A DNA stretch of 64,000 nucleotides, from assembly GCA_964635325.1 (NCBI GenBank), contig CAZWOL010000002.1:1-64000 (forward strand). The letters are read 5' to 3'. A model generated the notes under the pieces. That model made no database searches and was not told the origin of the DNA. It saw only the letters and a list, made by a program, of their open reading frames with translations. This DNA is from BOG-1112 sp964635325. Its GTDB lineage: Bacteria > Bdellovibrionota_B > Oligoflexia > Oligoflexales > Bog-1112. Both the position numbers and the translations under genes were made by a program. This document shows, in pieces, positions 16,963 through 26,082 of the stretch (position 1 is the stretch's first letter; each line of letters begins with the position of its first letter).

Positions 16963-18249
16963 CTATTTTAGTTGATGAAATACGTCGTCTATAACTTGCA
17001 ATGTCTTTGCAATATCGTGTTCTGAGTGAGCAATCGATAGAAAACCTGCTTCAAACTGTGATGGAGCCCAATAAATACCACGCTCTAGTACAGCTTTGAA
17101 GAAATTCCTAAACCGTGCAAGATCACTCAGCTTTGCAGACTCGAACGAATGAACAGGCGCATCTGCAAAAAAGAGACCAAACATGCCACCTTCGCCATCG
17201 ACCTGCACCTTGAGGCCAGCCGCATTCGCGGAGTCTGTGATACCACGGACAAGTTGCTGCATAATTTGGGAGAGTCTAGCATAGGAATTTCCTTTGCCCA
17301 AGATCTCCAATGTTTTGCGTCCTGAGGCTACCGCGACAGGGTTTCCTGATAGTGTGCCAGCCTGGTAGACTGGGCCTAATGGGCTGAGATGAGACATAAT
17401 CTCAGCTTTCCCTCCGAAGGCCGCAAGAGGCATGCCGCCGCCGATAATTTTTCCTAAGGTTGTTAGATCGGGTTCTATTCCTAAGAGGGTCTGCGCTCCC
17501 CCCCAGCAAACGCGAAATCCAGTGATCACTTCATCGAAAATGAGCAATGCTTTTTCCGTAGAGCAGAGGTCCCTAAGCTCTTGAAGAAAGCCTTCGGCTG
17601 GACGTATAAAACCAGAATTTCCAACGAAAGGTTCTAGAATCACGGCAGCAATCTGTCCCTTGTGACGCATAAATAGCTCTTGAACAGCTGCAATATTATT
17701 GAAAGGGGCGACAAGAGTATCTTCGATAAAATGCTTTGGAACTCCTCCGCTGGAAGGAATGCTGAATGTAGCCAATCCAGAACCAGCAGATGCAAGAAGC
17801 GAATCTGCATGACCATGATAGTGTCCGCTGAACTTAATAAATTTATCCCGTTGGGTATAGGCCCGCGCTAGGCGAATTGCCGTCATGCATGCTTCGGTTC
17901 CGCTCGACACAAAACGAATGCGTTCCATTGAAGGAAAAGCAGACAAAATTTGCTGACCCAGCTCAGTCTCCCCTGAAGTTGCAGCACCAAAACTGAGGCC
18001 TTTCTGAGCAGCTTCACAGACACTCTCTACCACCTGTGGATGCGCATGACCAAGGATCGCTGTTCCCCAACTGAGGACATAGTCTATGTATTCATTGCCA
18101 TCGACATCCCAGAGACGTGAGCCCTCTCCTTTTGTAATAAACGAGGGAAAGCTGTCGACGGAACTAAACGAGCGCACAGGCGAGTTGACCCCGCCAGGAA
18201 TTACATTTTGGGCAGCATGAAAGAACTCTTCTGAAAGATGACGTTGCAT
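16963..18249 (-). CDS. hemL: glutamate-1-semialdehyde 2,1-aminomutase
   Basis: PLP enzyme that makes 5-aminolevulinate from glutamate-1-semialdehyde, in the C5 route to tetrapyrroles. The protein begins with the family-typical VIPGGVNSPVRSF, has the phosphate-binding SSGTEACMTAIRLARAYT, the PLP aspartate in LLIFDEVITGFR and the PLP lysine in TTLGKIIGGGMPLAAFGG. 428 aa, the standard size. AGGAG lies 8 nt before the ATG. It heads a unit with mqnA; heme and quinone supply fits the c-type cytochrome maturation genes elsewhere in the window. Confidence 0.96.
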   Translation of the reverse strand: MQRHLSEEFFHAAQNVIPGGVNSPVRSFSSVDSFPSFITKGEGSRLWDVDGNEYIDYVLSWGTAILGHAHPQVVESVCEAAQKGLSFGAATSGETELGQQILSAFPSMERIRFVSSGTEACMTAIRLARAYTQRDKFIKFSGHYHGHADSLLASAGSGLATFSIPSSGGVPKHFIEDTLVAPFNNIAAVQELFMRHKGQIAAVILEPFVGNSGFIRPAEGFLQELRDLCSTEKALLIFDEVITGFRVCWGGAQTLLGIEPDLTTLGKIIGGGMPLAAFGGKAEIMSHLSPLGPVYQAGTLSGNPVAVASGRKTLEILGKGNSYARLSQIMQQLVRGITDSANAAGLKVQVDGEGGMFGLFFADAPVHSFESAKLSDLARFRNFFKAVLERGIYWAPSQFEAGFLSIAHSEHDIAKTLQVIDDVFHQLK

Positions 18250-18359
18250 AGGCTGGGCTCCTAATTAGGCGAAATTATTGAAGACTCATAGCGCATTTCA
18301 AGACACTCTTTTAGAGCACGAGGCATCCTACTGAACTACCACAAGGCGGCAACCTTATA

Positions 18360-18923
18360 ATGAATAAATCTCAGCTCCGAGAACATTATCTTGCACAACG
18401 GCAGAGTCTTTCACAACGTGACATGCTTGTACGTTCCAGTGCTATATGTCAGCATCTTGCAAAATTTTGTCAGAACGAAACCTATTCGCAAATATGTCTC
18501 TACTCAGCGACACGCAATGAGCCATCTCTGAGTGAGTTGCGTGATCTCTTAAAAAGAAAGCACACATTTGCTTTGCCTGTTACACATAAAGAACGAAATA
18601 TGAACTTTTGGAGATGGGATGCAGCAACGGTTCTCAAGTGCAATCGCTTCGGTATTTTTGAACCCGAAATTTCGACATCAAATATCATTCAAATGAATGA
18701 GCACACTCTGCTGTTGGTTCCTGTTATTGCTATTGATAAGATGGGCTATAGGCTTGGTTTTGGAGGGGGATTTTACGACAAATTTCTAGCAAACCACAAA
18801 AATCTTACAACGGTTGCAATCGCATTTGCAGAATTTTTTGTTGATGAATTGCCAAGGGATGAGTGGGATCAAGCGATGCAATGGATTTGTACGGAAAAGG
18901 GAATTACGCGAGCGAAGAGTTGA
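18360..18923 (+). CDS. 5-formyltetrahydrofolate cyclo-ligase family protein
   Basis: 187 aa, the family size. The enzyme converts 5-formyl-THF to 5,10-methenyl-THF using ATP. The signature near residues 138-152 is MGYRLGFGGGFYDKFL; the N-terminal KSQLREHYLAQRQSL and the ICLYSATRNEPS strand also fit. It starts at an ATG with AAGGCGG upstream. Convergent with the proline-rich protein gene; only three bases separate the stops. Confidence 0.92.
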   Translation: MNKSQLREHYLAQRQSLSQRDMLVRSSAICQHLAKFCQNETYSQICLYSATRNEPSLSELRDLLKRKHTFALPVTHKERNMNFWRWDAATVLKCNRFGIFEPEISTSNIIQMNEHTLLLVPVIAIDKMGYRLGFGGGFYDKFLANHKNLTTVAIAFAEFFVDELPRDEWDQAMQWICTEKGITRAKS

Positions 18924-18946
18924 AAGTTACTGAACCGAAACTTTCA
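18921..18946. terminator. bidirectional hairpin over two convergent stop codons
   Basis: An 8-bp stem (TGAAAGTT 18921-18928 with AACTTTCA 18939-18946) spans the stop codons of the convergent genes ending at 18923 and 18927. There is no clear T-run. The position suggests a shared terminator encoded within both gene ends. Confidence 0.45.
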
Positions 18947-20024
18947 GAGGATCCGTGTATTCCCAGCGTCCAGATATTTCTGAAAATGCACCGAGACGCA
19001 TTTGGTACTGCCCTTGTGGAACTCCTCGCATATCAAGTTGAGTGCCAGTCGTTGCAAAACGGAACGACGGATTGGCCCAACCTTGATTTGAAACTTCGAT
19101 ACGGTAGTACGTGACCATCGTATCACCTTTCCACTGGACTAAGGCGCTATCTTTGGAAAGTGTTGCACCATCCTGAACGTTGATCAACGAAATAGCCCGT
19201 TTTTGTGGAGCATTGACTACAAAAGACTGAATCTTGGAGCGGCCTTTTTTGTTGCTAACCTGCCAGTACCATGTTCCAGGATGAGGGCGTAGCAATTTGT
19301 ACGAATTATTTTTGACCCATGCTTCTACTTCGACGGGGCGCATCTTCGGACTGTTCGAGAAGCGGATGCGTGAGCGTCCACCTCCTGACCACGTGAACGT
19401 TGCTGCATTTGCAGTCTCATCGTAGTTGCGTGAAGCCCCATCCTCAGGACTCGACAAAACAGGAACGCTCATCGAAGATTCATCTTCCTGTGTGGCAACT
19501 GGATTGTTTTCAGTGGCAGAATTTTCTGCAAGCTCAGGAGAGCCATGGTCTTCTGCTGGCAGTGCTTTTGGTGGAGGAGGTAGAACCTTTGCAGGTCCTG
19601 CTTTGCTTGTATCTTTTGCCATTTCAGGTTTCGGAGTTGGTTCGCTGTGTTCCATTGGTTTTGCATCGACAGGTTGCGTAACAGGAGCTGGTGGCGCTGG
19701 AGGAGCATCTGCATGCATATCCATCGAAGGTGGTGGAGGTGCAACTGGAGGTAGGGCGGGTTTATCCATTTTTGGTAGAGAAGGATTTTTTTTCTTTGCA
19801 GCATTCATATCGTTGAGAACAATGCCAGGCTCTTCTGTCTCCATTGTCATGAAGTAGACGCCAACTCCAACCAAAACGCCCAAGACAAGAACGCCCGCAA
19901 TGATTTTGGTGCGGTTGCTGTTGCCGGTCGACATAACTTTTGTTTCACCAAAGTCGATCATGTCATCTTTCATTGGTGAATGATGATCATCATTACCTTT
20001 TGCAAAAGGGTCACGTTTGCCCAT
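18927..20024 (-). CDS. single-pass membrane protein with proline-rich linker and FnIII-like repeats
   Basis: A 365-aa protein. Residues 1-40 are cytoplasmic and charged, 41-58 form one transmembrane helix (IIAGVLVLGVLVGVGVYF), 70-170 are a proline/alanine/lysine-rich linker (PPVAPPPPS, APPAPPAPV) resembling a TonB-type periplasm-spanning segment, and 190-365 contain two beta-rich repeats (ATFTWSGGGRSRIRFSN..PHPGTWYWQVSN and SALVQWKGDTMVTYYRIEVSN) of fibronectin-III-like pattern. GGAGA lies 7 nt before the ATG. The linker could span the periplasm. No known family recognised. Confidence 0.72.
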   Translation of the reverse strand: MGKRDPFAKGNDDHHSPMKDDMIDFGETKVMSTGNSNRTKIIAGVLVLGVLVGVGVYFMTMETEEPGIVLNDMNAAKKKNPSLPKMDKPALPPVAPPPPSMDMHADAPPAPPAPVTQPVDAKPMEHSEPTPKPEMAKDTSKAGPAKVLPPPPKALPAEDHGSPELAENSATENNPVATQEDESSMSVPVLSSPEDGASRNYDETANAATFTWSGGGRSRIRFSNSPKMRPVEVEAWVKNNSYKLLRPHPGTWYWQVSNKKGRSKIQSFVVNAPQKRAISLINVQDGATLSKDSALVQWKGDTMVTYYRIEVSNQGWANPSFRFATTGTQLDMRGVPQGQYQMRLGAFSEISGRWEYTDPLKVSVQ

Positions 20025-20153
20025 AGATAGTCTCCGCTCACTTGAATTCCAAAAAATCCCTCTTTAATTATAGGTTTCTCCTGGGGCTAGCTCAAGTTTT
20101 GTGGCGGAAAAATTTTTGATAAAAAGTCTTAAGCGTAAAGTATGGAAGTAAAA

Positions 20154-21236
20154 TCAATGTGAATTTATCGATCGATAAATTCGATCAAAAACAGAATCCT
20201 TCCCACTTTCAATAGGAAAAAGAGCAAGGTCGAGTATGAAATAGGGACAAGGGGCATTTTCAAATATTGAGGGGTCACGCCAGTAGTCTTTCTCCGTTGT
20301 GATAATTGATTTACACAAACTCATATGGGTTTGAACAATTTCAGGAGAAAAAGGCTCATGATCTCCGACGCAATAACTGCCTCCGAGATGAATTTTCATC
20401 TCTTCAATTTGTGAAACCACACGCTCGGGTTGAGCAATGCCTAGCATGAGCAGAGCGGGTTCAAAACTTCTACTGAAATGAAGCAGAGGGTTGGATGATC
20501 GTAAACTGACATCGAAAGCAATCTTAGAGATCGGAGCTTTTGTTATAGCGGTAACACTGTCTTCACTAGCTTGGGATGGAACAGTTTCATTGGCGCGAGT
20601 AAAGATCACAAAGTGAGCTCGTCTAAGACTTTGCATAGGTTCGCGTAGGGATCCTAGTGGAAGCATAAAACTGTTTCCAAAAGGATACTGACTGTCAAGG
20701 AGCACAATATCGATATCACGCTTTAGTCTTCGGTGTTGAAACCCATCATCCAAAAGCCAGTGCGTTGGCCTCATTTTTGTATTTTCTAAGAACCAAAATG
20801 CAGCTTCTTTGCGCTTTGCAGAGACAATGATGGGTACTTTTGCATTTTTTTGTGATTGCATGAGAGCTTCATCAGGGATTCGAATGAGAGTAGAGTCAAA
20901 GTTTTTTGCAAGAATTTTACCTGCGAGCAGAACCAATATTTCATCTTTGTGAAGTGAACTACCGTACCCACGCGTAAGTATTGCTACCTCACATCCTCGT
21001 CGACTTAGATCCTGCGCAAGCTCCATTACAAATGGAGACTTACCTGTGCCTCCGACGCTGAGATTGCCAACGGATAAACACTTTCCAGGCAAAGAATAAG
21101 AGCGAAACCAATCTTTGTCATAAAAATAATTTCGAAAACCGACAATAATCCGAAAAATAAAACTAAGAATACGCGCCAGAATTCGGTAGGGAATTGGCTG
21201 AAGATGATAAGGGGTGTAGATTCTATAAGGACGCAT
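20154..21236 (-). CDS. lpxK: tetraacyldisaccharide 4'-kinase
   Basis: Membrane-associated kinase that phosphorylates the 4' position of the lipid A disaccharide. The unusual Walker A is GNLSVGGTGKSPFV (about residues 56-69), and the catalytic/Walker B region is HWLLDDGFQHRRLKRDIDIVLLD. 360 aa, slightly longer than E. coli LpxK (328). It overlaps msbA by 14 bases and is the last gene of the envelope operon, as msbA-lpxK pairs often are. A 22-bp perfect palindrome lies within its last codons (20161-20182). Confidence 0.94.
   Translation of the reverse strand: MRPYRIYTPYHLQPIPYRILARILSFIFRIIVGFRNYFYDKDWFRSYSLPGKCLSVGNLSVGGTGKSPFVMELAQDLSRRGCEVAILTRGYGSSLHKDEILVLLAGKILAKNFDSTLIRIPDEALMQSQKNAKVPIIVSAKRKEAAFWFLENTKMRPTHWLLDDGFQHRRLKRDIDIVLLDSQYPFGNSFMLPLGSLREPMQSLRRAHFVIFTRANETVPSQASEDSVTAITKAPISKIAFDVSLRSSNPLLHFSRSFEPALLMLGIAQPERVVSQIEEMKIHLGGSYCVGDHEPFSPEIVQTHMSLCKSIITTEKDYWRDPSIFENAPCPYFILDLALFPIESGKDSVFDRIYRSINSH
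20161..20182. repeat. 22-bp perfect palindrome in the 3' end of lpxK
   Basis: The bases 20161-20182 read identically on both strands, with centre at ATCGAT. It lies in the last codons of lpxK, just before the stop. With no loop it would fold poorly as RNA, so a dimeric protein-binding site or chance are both possible. Confidence 0.4.
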
Positions 21237-23037
21237 TGTAATAAATCTGAAACCGTTTTTGACTCATCAGCTGCTCCAACGTTCCACGTGCGCTCAACTT
21301 TCCGTTCTCAACAAACCAAATTTCATCAAAGCGATCAAGTATATTGAGACGATGCGTAACCGCAATAACGCTCTTTGTATTTGCGCGAGCCCACATTAGT
21401 AGCCGGTCCAATATTTGCTCTTCCATGCTAGGATCCACCGAAGATGTTGCTTCGTCAAGGAGAAGAACAGGCTTCTTCCGTAAGAGTGATCGAACCAGTA
21501 CAAGGCGTTGTTTTTGGCCGCCTGAGATGTTGCTGGAGAGAGCCTTAATCGGAGTTTCTAATCCTTCGCTGAAACGACTCAATTCTTCATCAATGCCTAC
21601 TATCCGAAAATAAGCATCAAGATCCGCTGCATGGAGGGGATCTTGAAGTCCGTAATTGAGATTGTTTAAAAGAGTGTCATCAAAAAGAAAAGGAACCTGA
21701 CTCACTAATGAGCTCTGTGAACTCAATTCATCGATACTATGGCTAGCATCCCATTCTATAGGTTTTAGCAAACCTGAAAGTGTCTTGATGAGAGTCGATT
21801 TGCCACCTCCACTAGGGCCGATAACTGCGATTGCCTGCCCTGGTGTGATCGTGAGATCGTGAGCCTCTAACTTGACGCTGTGATCAATACCTGCACGAAG
21901 GGTCTGAATATCAAAACGATGAGTCGATGAGGTTTCTGAACTAGATTTTTGTATCGTTTCTTTTTCATGCTTTAAAGCCTGTAGGAGATCAAGACTCTTG
22001 CCCAAAGCTCCTCTGGTTTCATGAAATTGCGTGAGCTGCTCACCGATGCGTCGCAAGGGAGCCATGATTGCTCCAAGAGCTGCAAGAAATACAATCATAT
22101 CACTCGCTGAGAAATGTTCAGCAAGTATGCCTTTGCCAATTAGAATTAGGATCAAGGCTAAAATTGCAAAGCTGATAAATTCTAAAAACGGTGCAAAAAT
22201 TGATCGAATAAAAATAGATTTACGTATAGTTCGGTAGTAATCACGATTAACGCTATCAAAACGATTGCGTTCGTAGACCTCTGCGCGATGAGCCTTGATA
22301 AACTCAAAGCGCCGACGTGAATCATGGATAAGATCAGCAAGCTCAGCGAGTTTTTTTTGTACAGCAGAGGTGTATTGCGCAATCGTCTTGCCGATACGAC
22401 CTACGCCAGAACCTAAGATTGGAGCTACGATCATCAAGCTTAGAGCCGTGGGCCAGTGTATGAACAAAAGTGTCCCAAAAGCAGCTAGGATCATAATGCT
22501 ATCACGAACCAAACTGTTGACGATGTCAGAGAATTTATTTTGCAGATACATGACATCATTCATCAATGCTGACATCCACTCTGCGGGTGAACGTTGCACA
22601 ATCTCCCGGAAAGGTTGATTCAATATCGCTGTAAAGAGTTGGTCGCGATAGCGTTTTGCTACCAAGAGTCCGAAATAAGCAGAGGTCAATTGATAGACAT
22701 AGGTAGATAGATTCTTTAGAAGTGCAGCAAAAAGCAGTAGTCCTGGAACAGCATAGATCAACGTTGTCTTAGCGAAAGCCATTACGCTCAGCTGAGGAAG
22801 CAAAGTCTGTAGGCGAGGAGACAAAAAATCAGCGCCATGTACAATACTAGCTGTGCTTTCAAGCGAAAACATTGTTTTTAGAAACGGACCGAGCAGAAAT
22901 AAAAATAAACTTTGAGAGCTTGCAAGCAGTATCAGTGAAATTATAAAAAATACGAAATGCGTCTTTTTTTCCCAAATAGGCTGCAGAAAAATTCTAAAGA
23001 CGATATCTCGTACGCTTACTTTAGGACTCAGCGTCAT
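21223..23037 (-). CDS. msbA: MsbA-type lipid A export ATP-binding/permease protein
   Basis: Half-size ABC exporter of 604 aa. Residues 1 to about 330 form a six-helix transmembrane domain and about 375-604 a nucleotide-binding domain with Walker A GPSGGGKST, signature ISGGQKQRLVLVRSLL and Walker B PVLLLDEATSSVD. MsbA flips core-lipid A across the inner membrane. The position between lpxB and lpxK supports the lipid A role over a generic drug exporter. Overlaps lpxK. Confidence 0.88.
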   Translation of the reverse strand: MTLSPKVSVRDIVFRIFLQPIWEKKTHFVFFIISLILLASSQSLFLFLLGPFLKTMFSLESTASIVHGADFLSPRLQTLLPQLSVMAFAKTTLIYAVPGLLLFAALLKNLSTYVYQLTSAYFGLLVAKRYRDQLFTAILNQPFREIVQRSPAEWMSALMNDVMYLQNKFSDIVNSLVRDSIMILAAFGTLLFIHWPTALSLMIVAPILGSGVGRIGKTIAQYTSAVQKKLAELADLIHDSRRRFEFIKAHRAEVYERNRFDSVNRDYYRTIRKSIFIRSIFAPFLEFISFAILALILILIGKGILAEHFSASDMIVFLAALGAIMAPLRRIGEQLTQFHETRGALGKSLDLLQALKHEKETIQKSSSETSSTHRFDIQTLRAGIDHSVKLEAHDLTITPGQAIAVIGPSGGGKSTLIKTLSGLLKPIEWDASHSIDELSSQSSLVSQVPFLFDDTLLNNLNYGLQDPLHAADLDAYFRIVGIDEELSRFSEGLETPIKALSSNISGGQKQRLVLVRSLLRKKPVLLLDEATSSVDPSMEEQILDRLLMWARANTKSVIAVTHRLNILDRFDEIWFVENGKLSARGTLEQLMSQKRFQIYYNASL

Positions 23038-23055
23038 CTAAGAAATCCTCCGTTA

Positions 23056-24183
23056 TCAGCGTAAGCACTGGTATATGGCTTGAGTCGAGGTCAGTGTTGG
23101 AGGTTGAGAAAGGTCTTCGCGCAAGCGTCTAAAATCTTCGAGCATCTCATCTTTTTTAGTGGATGATTCGTATAGAGAGTACAGTTCCTCAGCAACCTCA
23201 TCCGTTGTAAAAGTCTGTAAAAATTCACGGACTACGGATTTTTTTCGCAGTATGTTGACAAGGCTGGCCCACGAAACTTTTACATTTCTTTTTGCAATAT
23301 AAAAACTAAGTGGACTCATTGCATAGATAACCGCAAGTGGTGTGTTCAACAGCGCACATTCCAAAGTTGCAGTACCTGAGGCAACTAGAGCTATGTCAGC
23401 AGCATGCATAATCTCTAAGCTCGGCTGCTTTGAAAAGCGAAGGTACTCTTTTTCCAAACTCGCAAACCAACTAGCGCTGCTATCATTTTGCAAGGATGCT
23501 GCAATTGGGACAATAAAGCGTGTAGAAGGAATCTTTTGGTGCAAAACATCTGCGATAGCAAGCATAGGAGGCAAAATTCGTTTTAATTCTTGAATGCGAC
23601 TGCCTGGTAGCAGAGCAATGAGTGGAGTCTCTGCAGCAAAACCTAAGTCCATCTTCGATGTTTTTATGCTTTCTGTACGTTGGGCAATGGGACAACCCAC
23701 ATACTCGCAGCGCAGTCCTCGGTCTTCAAAAAACTTTTTTTCAAAAGGAAAGGTTGCAAGAAGAAGGTCGGTATTTTGTCGTAGCTTTTCAATGCGATGT
23801 TCACGCCACGCCCAAAGTTTGGGAGCAACATATTGAATAACTTTGATCTCACGCATCTTTAGCTCTTCTGCTAGCCTCATATGGAAGTCAGCAAAATCGA
23901 CCAGTATGGCTACCCGGATCTGATGGCGATCGATGTAGTTCAAAATACGGTTTTTGAGCATCTTGATGCTAGCAAGCTTGCTAAGAACTTCGATGGCACC
24001 CATTACATTGAGTTCATCAATTTGTGCAACAGCATGCACACCCTCAGCTACTAAAGATGGCCCAACGATACCACTGAGACGAAGTGTAGAATCCTGTGAC
24101 TTCAACTCACGAACAAGGTTAGCCCCAAGTAAGTCTCCAGAAAGCTCACCAACGGAGATAAACCAATGCGCATCAGCGCTCAT
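23056..24183 (-). CDS. lpxB: lipid-A-disaccharide synthase
   Basis: Glycosyltransferase that joins UDP-2,3-diacylglucosamine and lipid X. Typical motifs are FISVGELSGDLLGANLVREL at the N-terminus, IQYVAPKLWAWREHRIEKL in the middle and ALVASGTATLECALLNTPLAVIY near the donor-sugar site. 375 aa. Its ATG overlaps the stop of lpxA (ATGA). Confidence 0.95.
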   Translation of the reverse strand: MSADAHWFISVGELSGDLLGANLVRELKSQDSTLRLSGIVGPSLVAEGVHAVAQIDELNVMGAIEVLSKLASIKMLKNRILNYIDRHQIRVAILVDFADFHMRLAEELKMREIKVIQYVAPKLWAWREHRIEKLRQNTDLLLATFPFEKKFFEDRGLRCEYVGCPIAQRTESIKTSKMDLGFAAETPLIALLPGSRIQELKRILPPMLAIADVLHQKIPSTRFIVPIAASLQNDSSASWFASLEKEYLRFSKQPSLEIMHAADIALVASGTATLECALLNTPLAVIYAMSPLSFYIAKRNVKVSWASLVNILRKKSVVREFLQTFTTDEVAEELYSLYESSTKKDEMLEDFRRLREDLSQPPTLTSTQAIYQCLR

Positions 24184-24968
24184 CGGCAGATTCCTCTCGT
24201 GCTGCGATTGAGAAAACTTACGAAGGTGTCGACTTCAGGGCCTGATGACGGCATTTGCAAAATAGCTTCTTTTGCGTCACTAAGAGAAGCATTGGAGAGA
24301 AATACGGTCTTGTACATTTGCTTAATATTGGCAAGAGCTGCGCTTTGAAAACCAGCGCGCTCTAATCCAAGTTTATTAATGCCTACGGGTTTTGCTCTAT
24401 TGCCAGACACCATTACAAATGGAGGAACATCTTGTGCCACCATGGATCCTCCAGCAAGCATTGCAAGAGAACCTACTTTGATGAATTGATGCAGTGCGGA
24501 CAAACCTCCGATAACTGCTCGATCATCAACTTCAATGTGACCAGCAAGAGTTGCGCCATTAGCAAAAATGCAGTCATTAGCAATTTGACAGTCATGAGCG
24601 ATGTGGGTGTACGCCATCAGAAGGTTACGAGAACCAATCACAGTCTGACCATTGCCCTCTTCAGTACCGATGGAGATGTTGCAATATTCGCGGAACATGT
24701 TGTCCTCTCCGCAAATAAAAAGAGCATCTTCACCTTTGTATTTCAAATCCTGGGGAGTCGCCCCAAGGGTTGCAAAGGACCAAACGCGGGTTCGTGCGCC
24801 AATAGTGGAGCGCCCACTCACAACAACATGGGAAGCCAGTTGAACATCGTCATGCAAAATGACTTTGGGGCCTACATGAGCATAAGCTCCAATTTCAACG
24901 CCTATACCAAGTTGTGCACCCTTCTCAACGATCGCTGTTGGATGAATTTTGACAGCTGAAGAACTCAT
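24180..24968 (-). CDS. lpxA: acyl-ACP--UDP-N-acetylglucosamine O-acyltransferase
   Basis: Left-handed beta-helix hexapeptide-repeat acyltransferase catalysing the first step of lipid A synthesis. 262 aa, as in E. coli. The N-terminal IHPTAIVEKGAQLG and the hexad repeats are evident. The catalytic histidine is in MAYTHIAHDCQIAND. It lies between fabZ and lpxB in the classical order. No lpxD lies between skp and fabZ, where many proteobacteria have it. Confidence 0.96.
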   Translation of the reverse strand: MSSSAVKIHPTAIVEKGAQLGIGVEIGAYAHVGPKVILHDDVQLASHVVVSGRSTIGARTRVWSFATLGATPQDLKYKGEDALFICGEDNMFREYCNISIGTEEGNGQTVIGSRNLLMAYTHIAHDCQIANDCIFANGATLAGHIEVDDRAVIGGLSALHQFIKVGSLAMLAGGSMVAQDVPPFVMVSGNRAKPVGINKLGLERAGFQSAALANIKQMYKTVFLSNASLSDAKEAILQMPSSGPEVDTFVSFLNRSTRGICR

Positions 24969-24977
24969 ATCCGGATC

Positions 24978-25433
24978 CTATTTCATCGAAGCAGCAAAGC
25001 GTGCGCTTGCAGCTAATTCATCACCAACGAAGGCTTCGCCTTTAAACCAAAAGAAAGTGCCCCTTCTTCTTTCTGCAGTTACTTCATAACGCAGACAGTC
25101 TCCGGGTTCGACAATACGTCGAAAGCGTGTCTCCAGGATCTCAACCAAGAGTATTTCGGAGCTACGCTCGCCTTTGGTGTACATACCTAAGACTCCGGAT
25201 GTTTGGGCAATCCCCTCGATCATAAGTACGCCTGGATAGACTGGGCGTTCTGGGAAATGGCCTTGCAAGATGGGATCGGAAAACGACACATTTTTGATCG
25301 CAGTGATCGACTTGTTAGGCTCAAGAGCAGTCACTTTGTCGATCAGCAAAAATGGATAACGATGTGGAATACACATTTTTATGTGTTCAAGATCCATTGG
25401 CAACTTTAGCGGAGGTAGTTGTGTACTCATCAT
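24978..25433 (-). CDS. fabZ: 3-hydroxyacyl-ACP dehydratase FabZ
   Basis: Hotdog-fold dehydratase of type II fatty acid synthesis; it supplies the elongation branch that competes with LpxA for hydroxyacyl-ACP. Motifs: IPHRYPFLLIDKV, the catalytic histidine in GHFPERPVYPGV, and the glutamate in MIEGIAQTSG. About 151 aa. A TTG start at 25439 is possible but the ATG at 25433 or 25430 is preferred. Confidence 0.95.
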   Translation of the reverse strand: MMSTQLPPLKLPMDLEHIKMCIPHRYPFLLIDKVTALEPNKSITAIKNVSFSDPILQGHFPERPVYPGVLMIEGIAQTSGVLGMYTKGERSSEILLVEILETRFRRIVEPGDCLRYEVTAERRRGTFFWFKGEAFVGDELAASARFAASMK

Positions 25434-25447
25434 CTTCAACTCACAAA

Positions 25448-26059
25448 TTACATAGGTTTCTTGTCATTTGTTTCTTTTGATGCAGCTCGTGGGAGAACTT
25501 TGACATCTTTTTTGGTGTTTTCGTTGTATTTTTTAATCACTTGGTCGGTGAGGTCGACTGGATGTTTTGCATAGAGTAAGCCAGAGCTATTGAGTTCAAA
25601 GACAAGGTCGAGGTGCTGTTCTTTAGCCAAACCATCAACGATGCCAGTAACATTCATTGCAATGCGTTGTGTCGCTTGACCCTCTTTTTGTTTGATTTCA
25701 TTTTGAAAGGTCATTTCAGCGTTGCGCAATGTGACAAGTCGCTCTTGGAAGTCCTGCTGTTTTTTGATGCGAGCTTCTTCACTCAAAAGTGGAGCTTGGT
25801 CTTTCCATTCCTTGTTGAGTTTATCGAGCTCTTCTTTCTTTTTGCGTAGCTCATCTTCTTTGCCTTTGATTTCTTTTTCAAGATTAGCGCGTGCTTCTTT
25901 GCCTTCATCAACTGTCAAAATAATGCGTTGCATGTCAAGCACACCGTAATGTCGAGCTGCTGTTGGAGCTGGAACTGTGACCAATGCTTTGGATGTATCC
26001 TCAGCAAGTGCGATAGACGAAAGAAGCATTGGTAATAAAAGCGAACTTAGAAACTTCAT
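25448..26059 (-). CDS. skp: OmpH/Skp-family periplasmic chaperone
   Basis: 203-aa exported protein with a signal peptide (cleavage near SIALA) and a long charged coiled-coil region (residues about 55-125, rich in E, K and Q: KGKEDELRKKKEELDKL). This is the arm structure of Skp, which holds unfolded outer-membrane proteins in the periplasm. The gene lies directly after bamA in the standard order. The C-terminal tail is lysine-rich. Confidence 0.9.
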   Translation of the reverse strand: MKFLSSLLLPMLLSSIALAEDTSKALVTVPAPTAARHYGVLDMQRIILTVDEGKEARANLEKEIKGKEDELRKKKEELDKLNKEWKDQAPLLSEEARIKKQQDFQERLVTLRNAEMTFQNEIKQKEGQATQRIAMNVTGIVDGLAKEQHLDLVFELNSSGLLYAKHPVDLTDQVIKKYNENTKKDVKVLPRAASKETNDKKPM

Positions 26060-26082
26060 AAAAACCTCTCAAAATGGTTAGT

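Noticed and set aside
18290..18320. Sequence similar to the end of the MITE (CAAGACACTCT) upstream of hemL
   Set aside because: Only about 14 of 17 bases match and no second arm or TTA duplication was found.
24432..24959. 175-codon open frame on the plus strand
   Set aside because: Antisense shadow of lpxA, which has clear family motifs.
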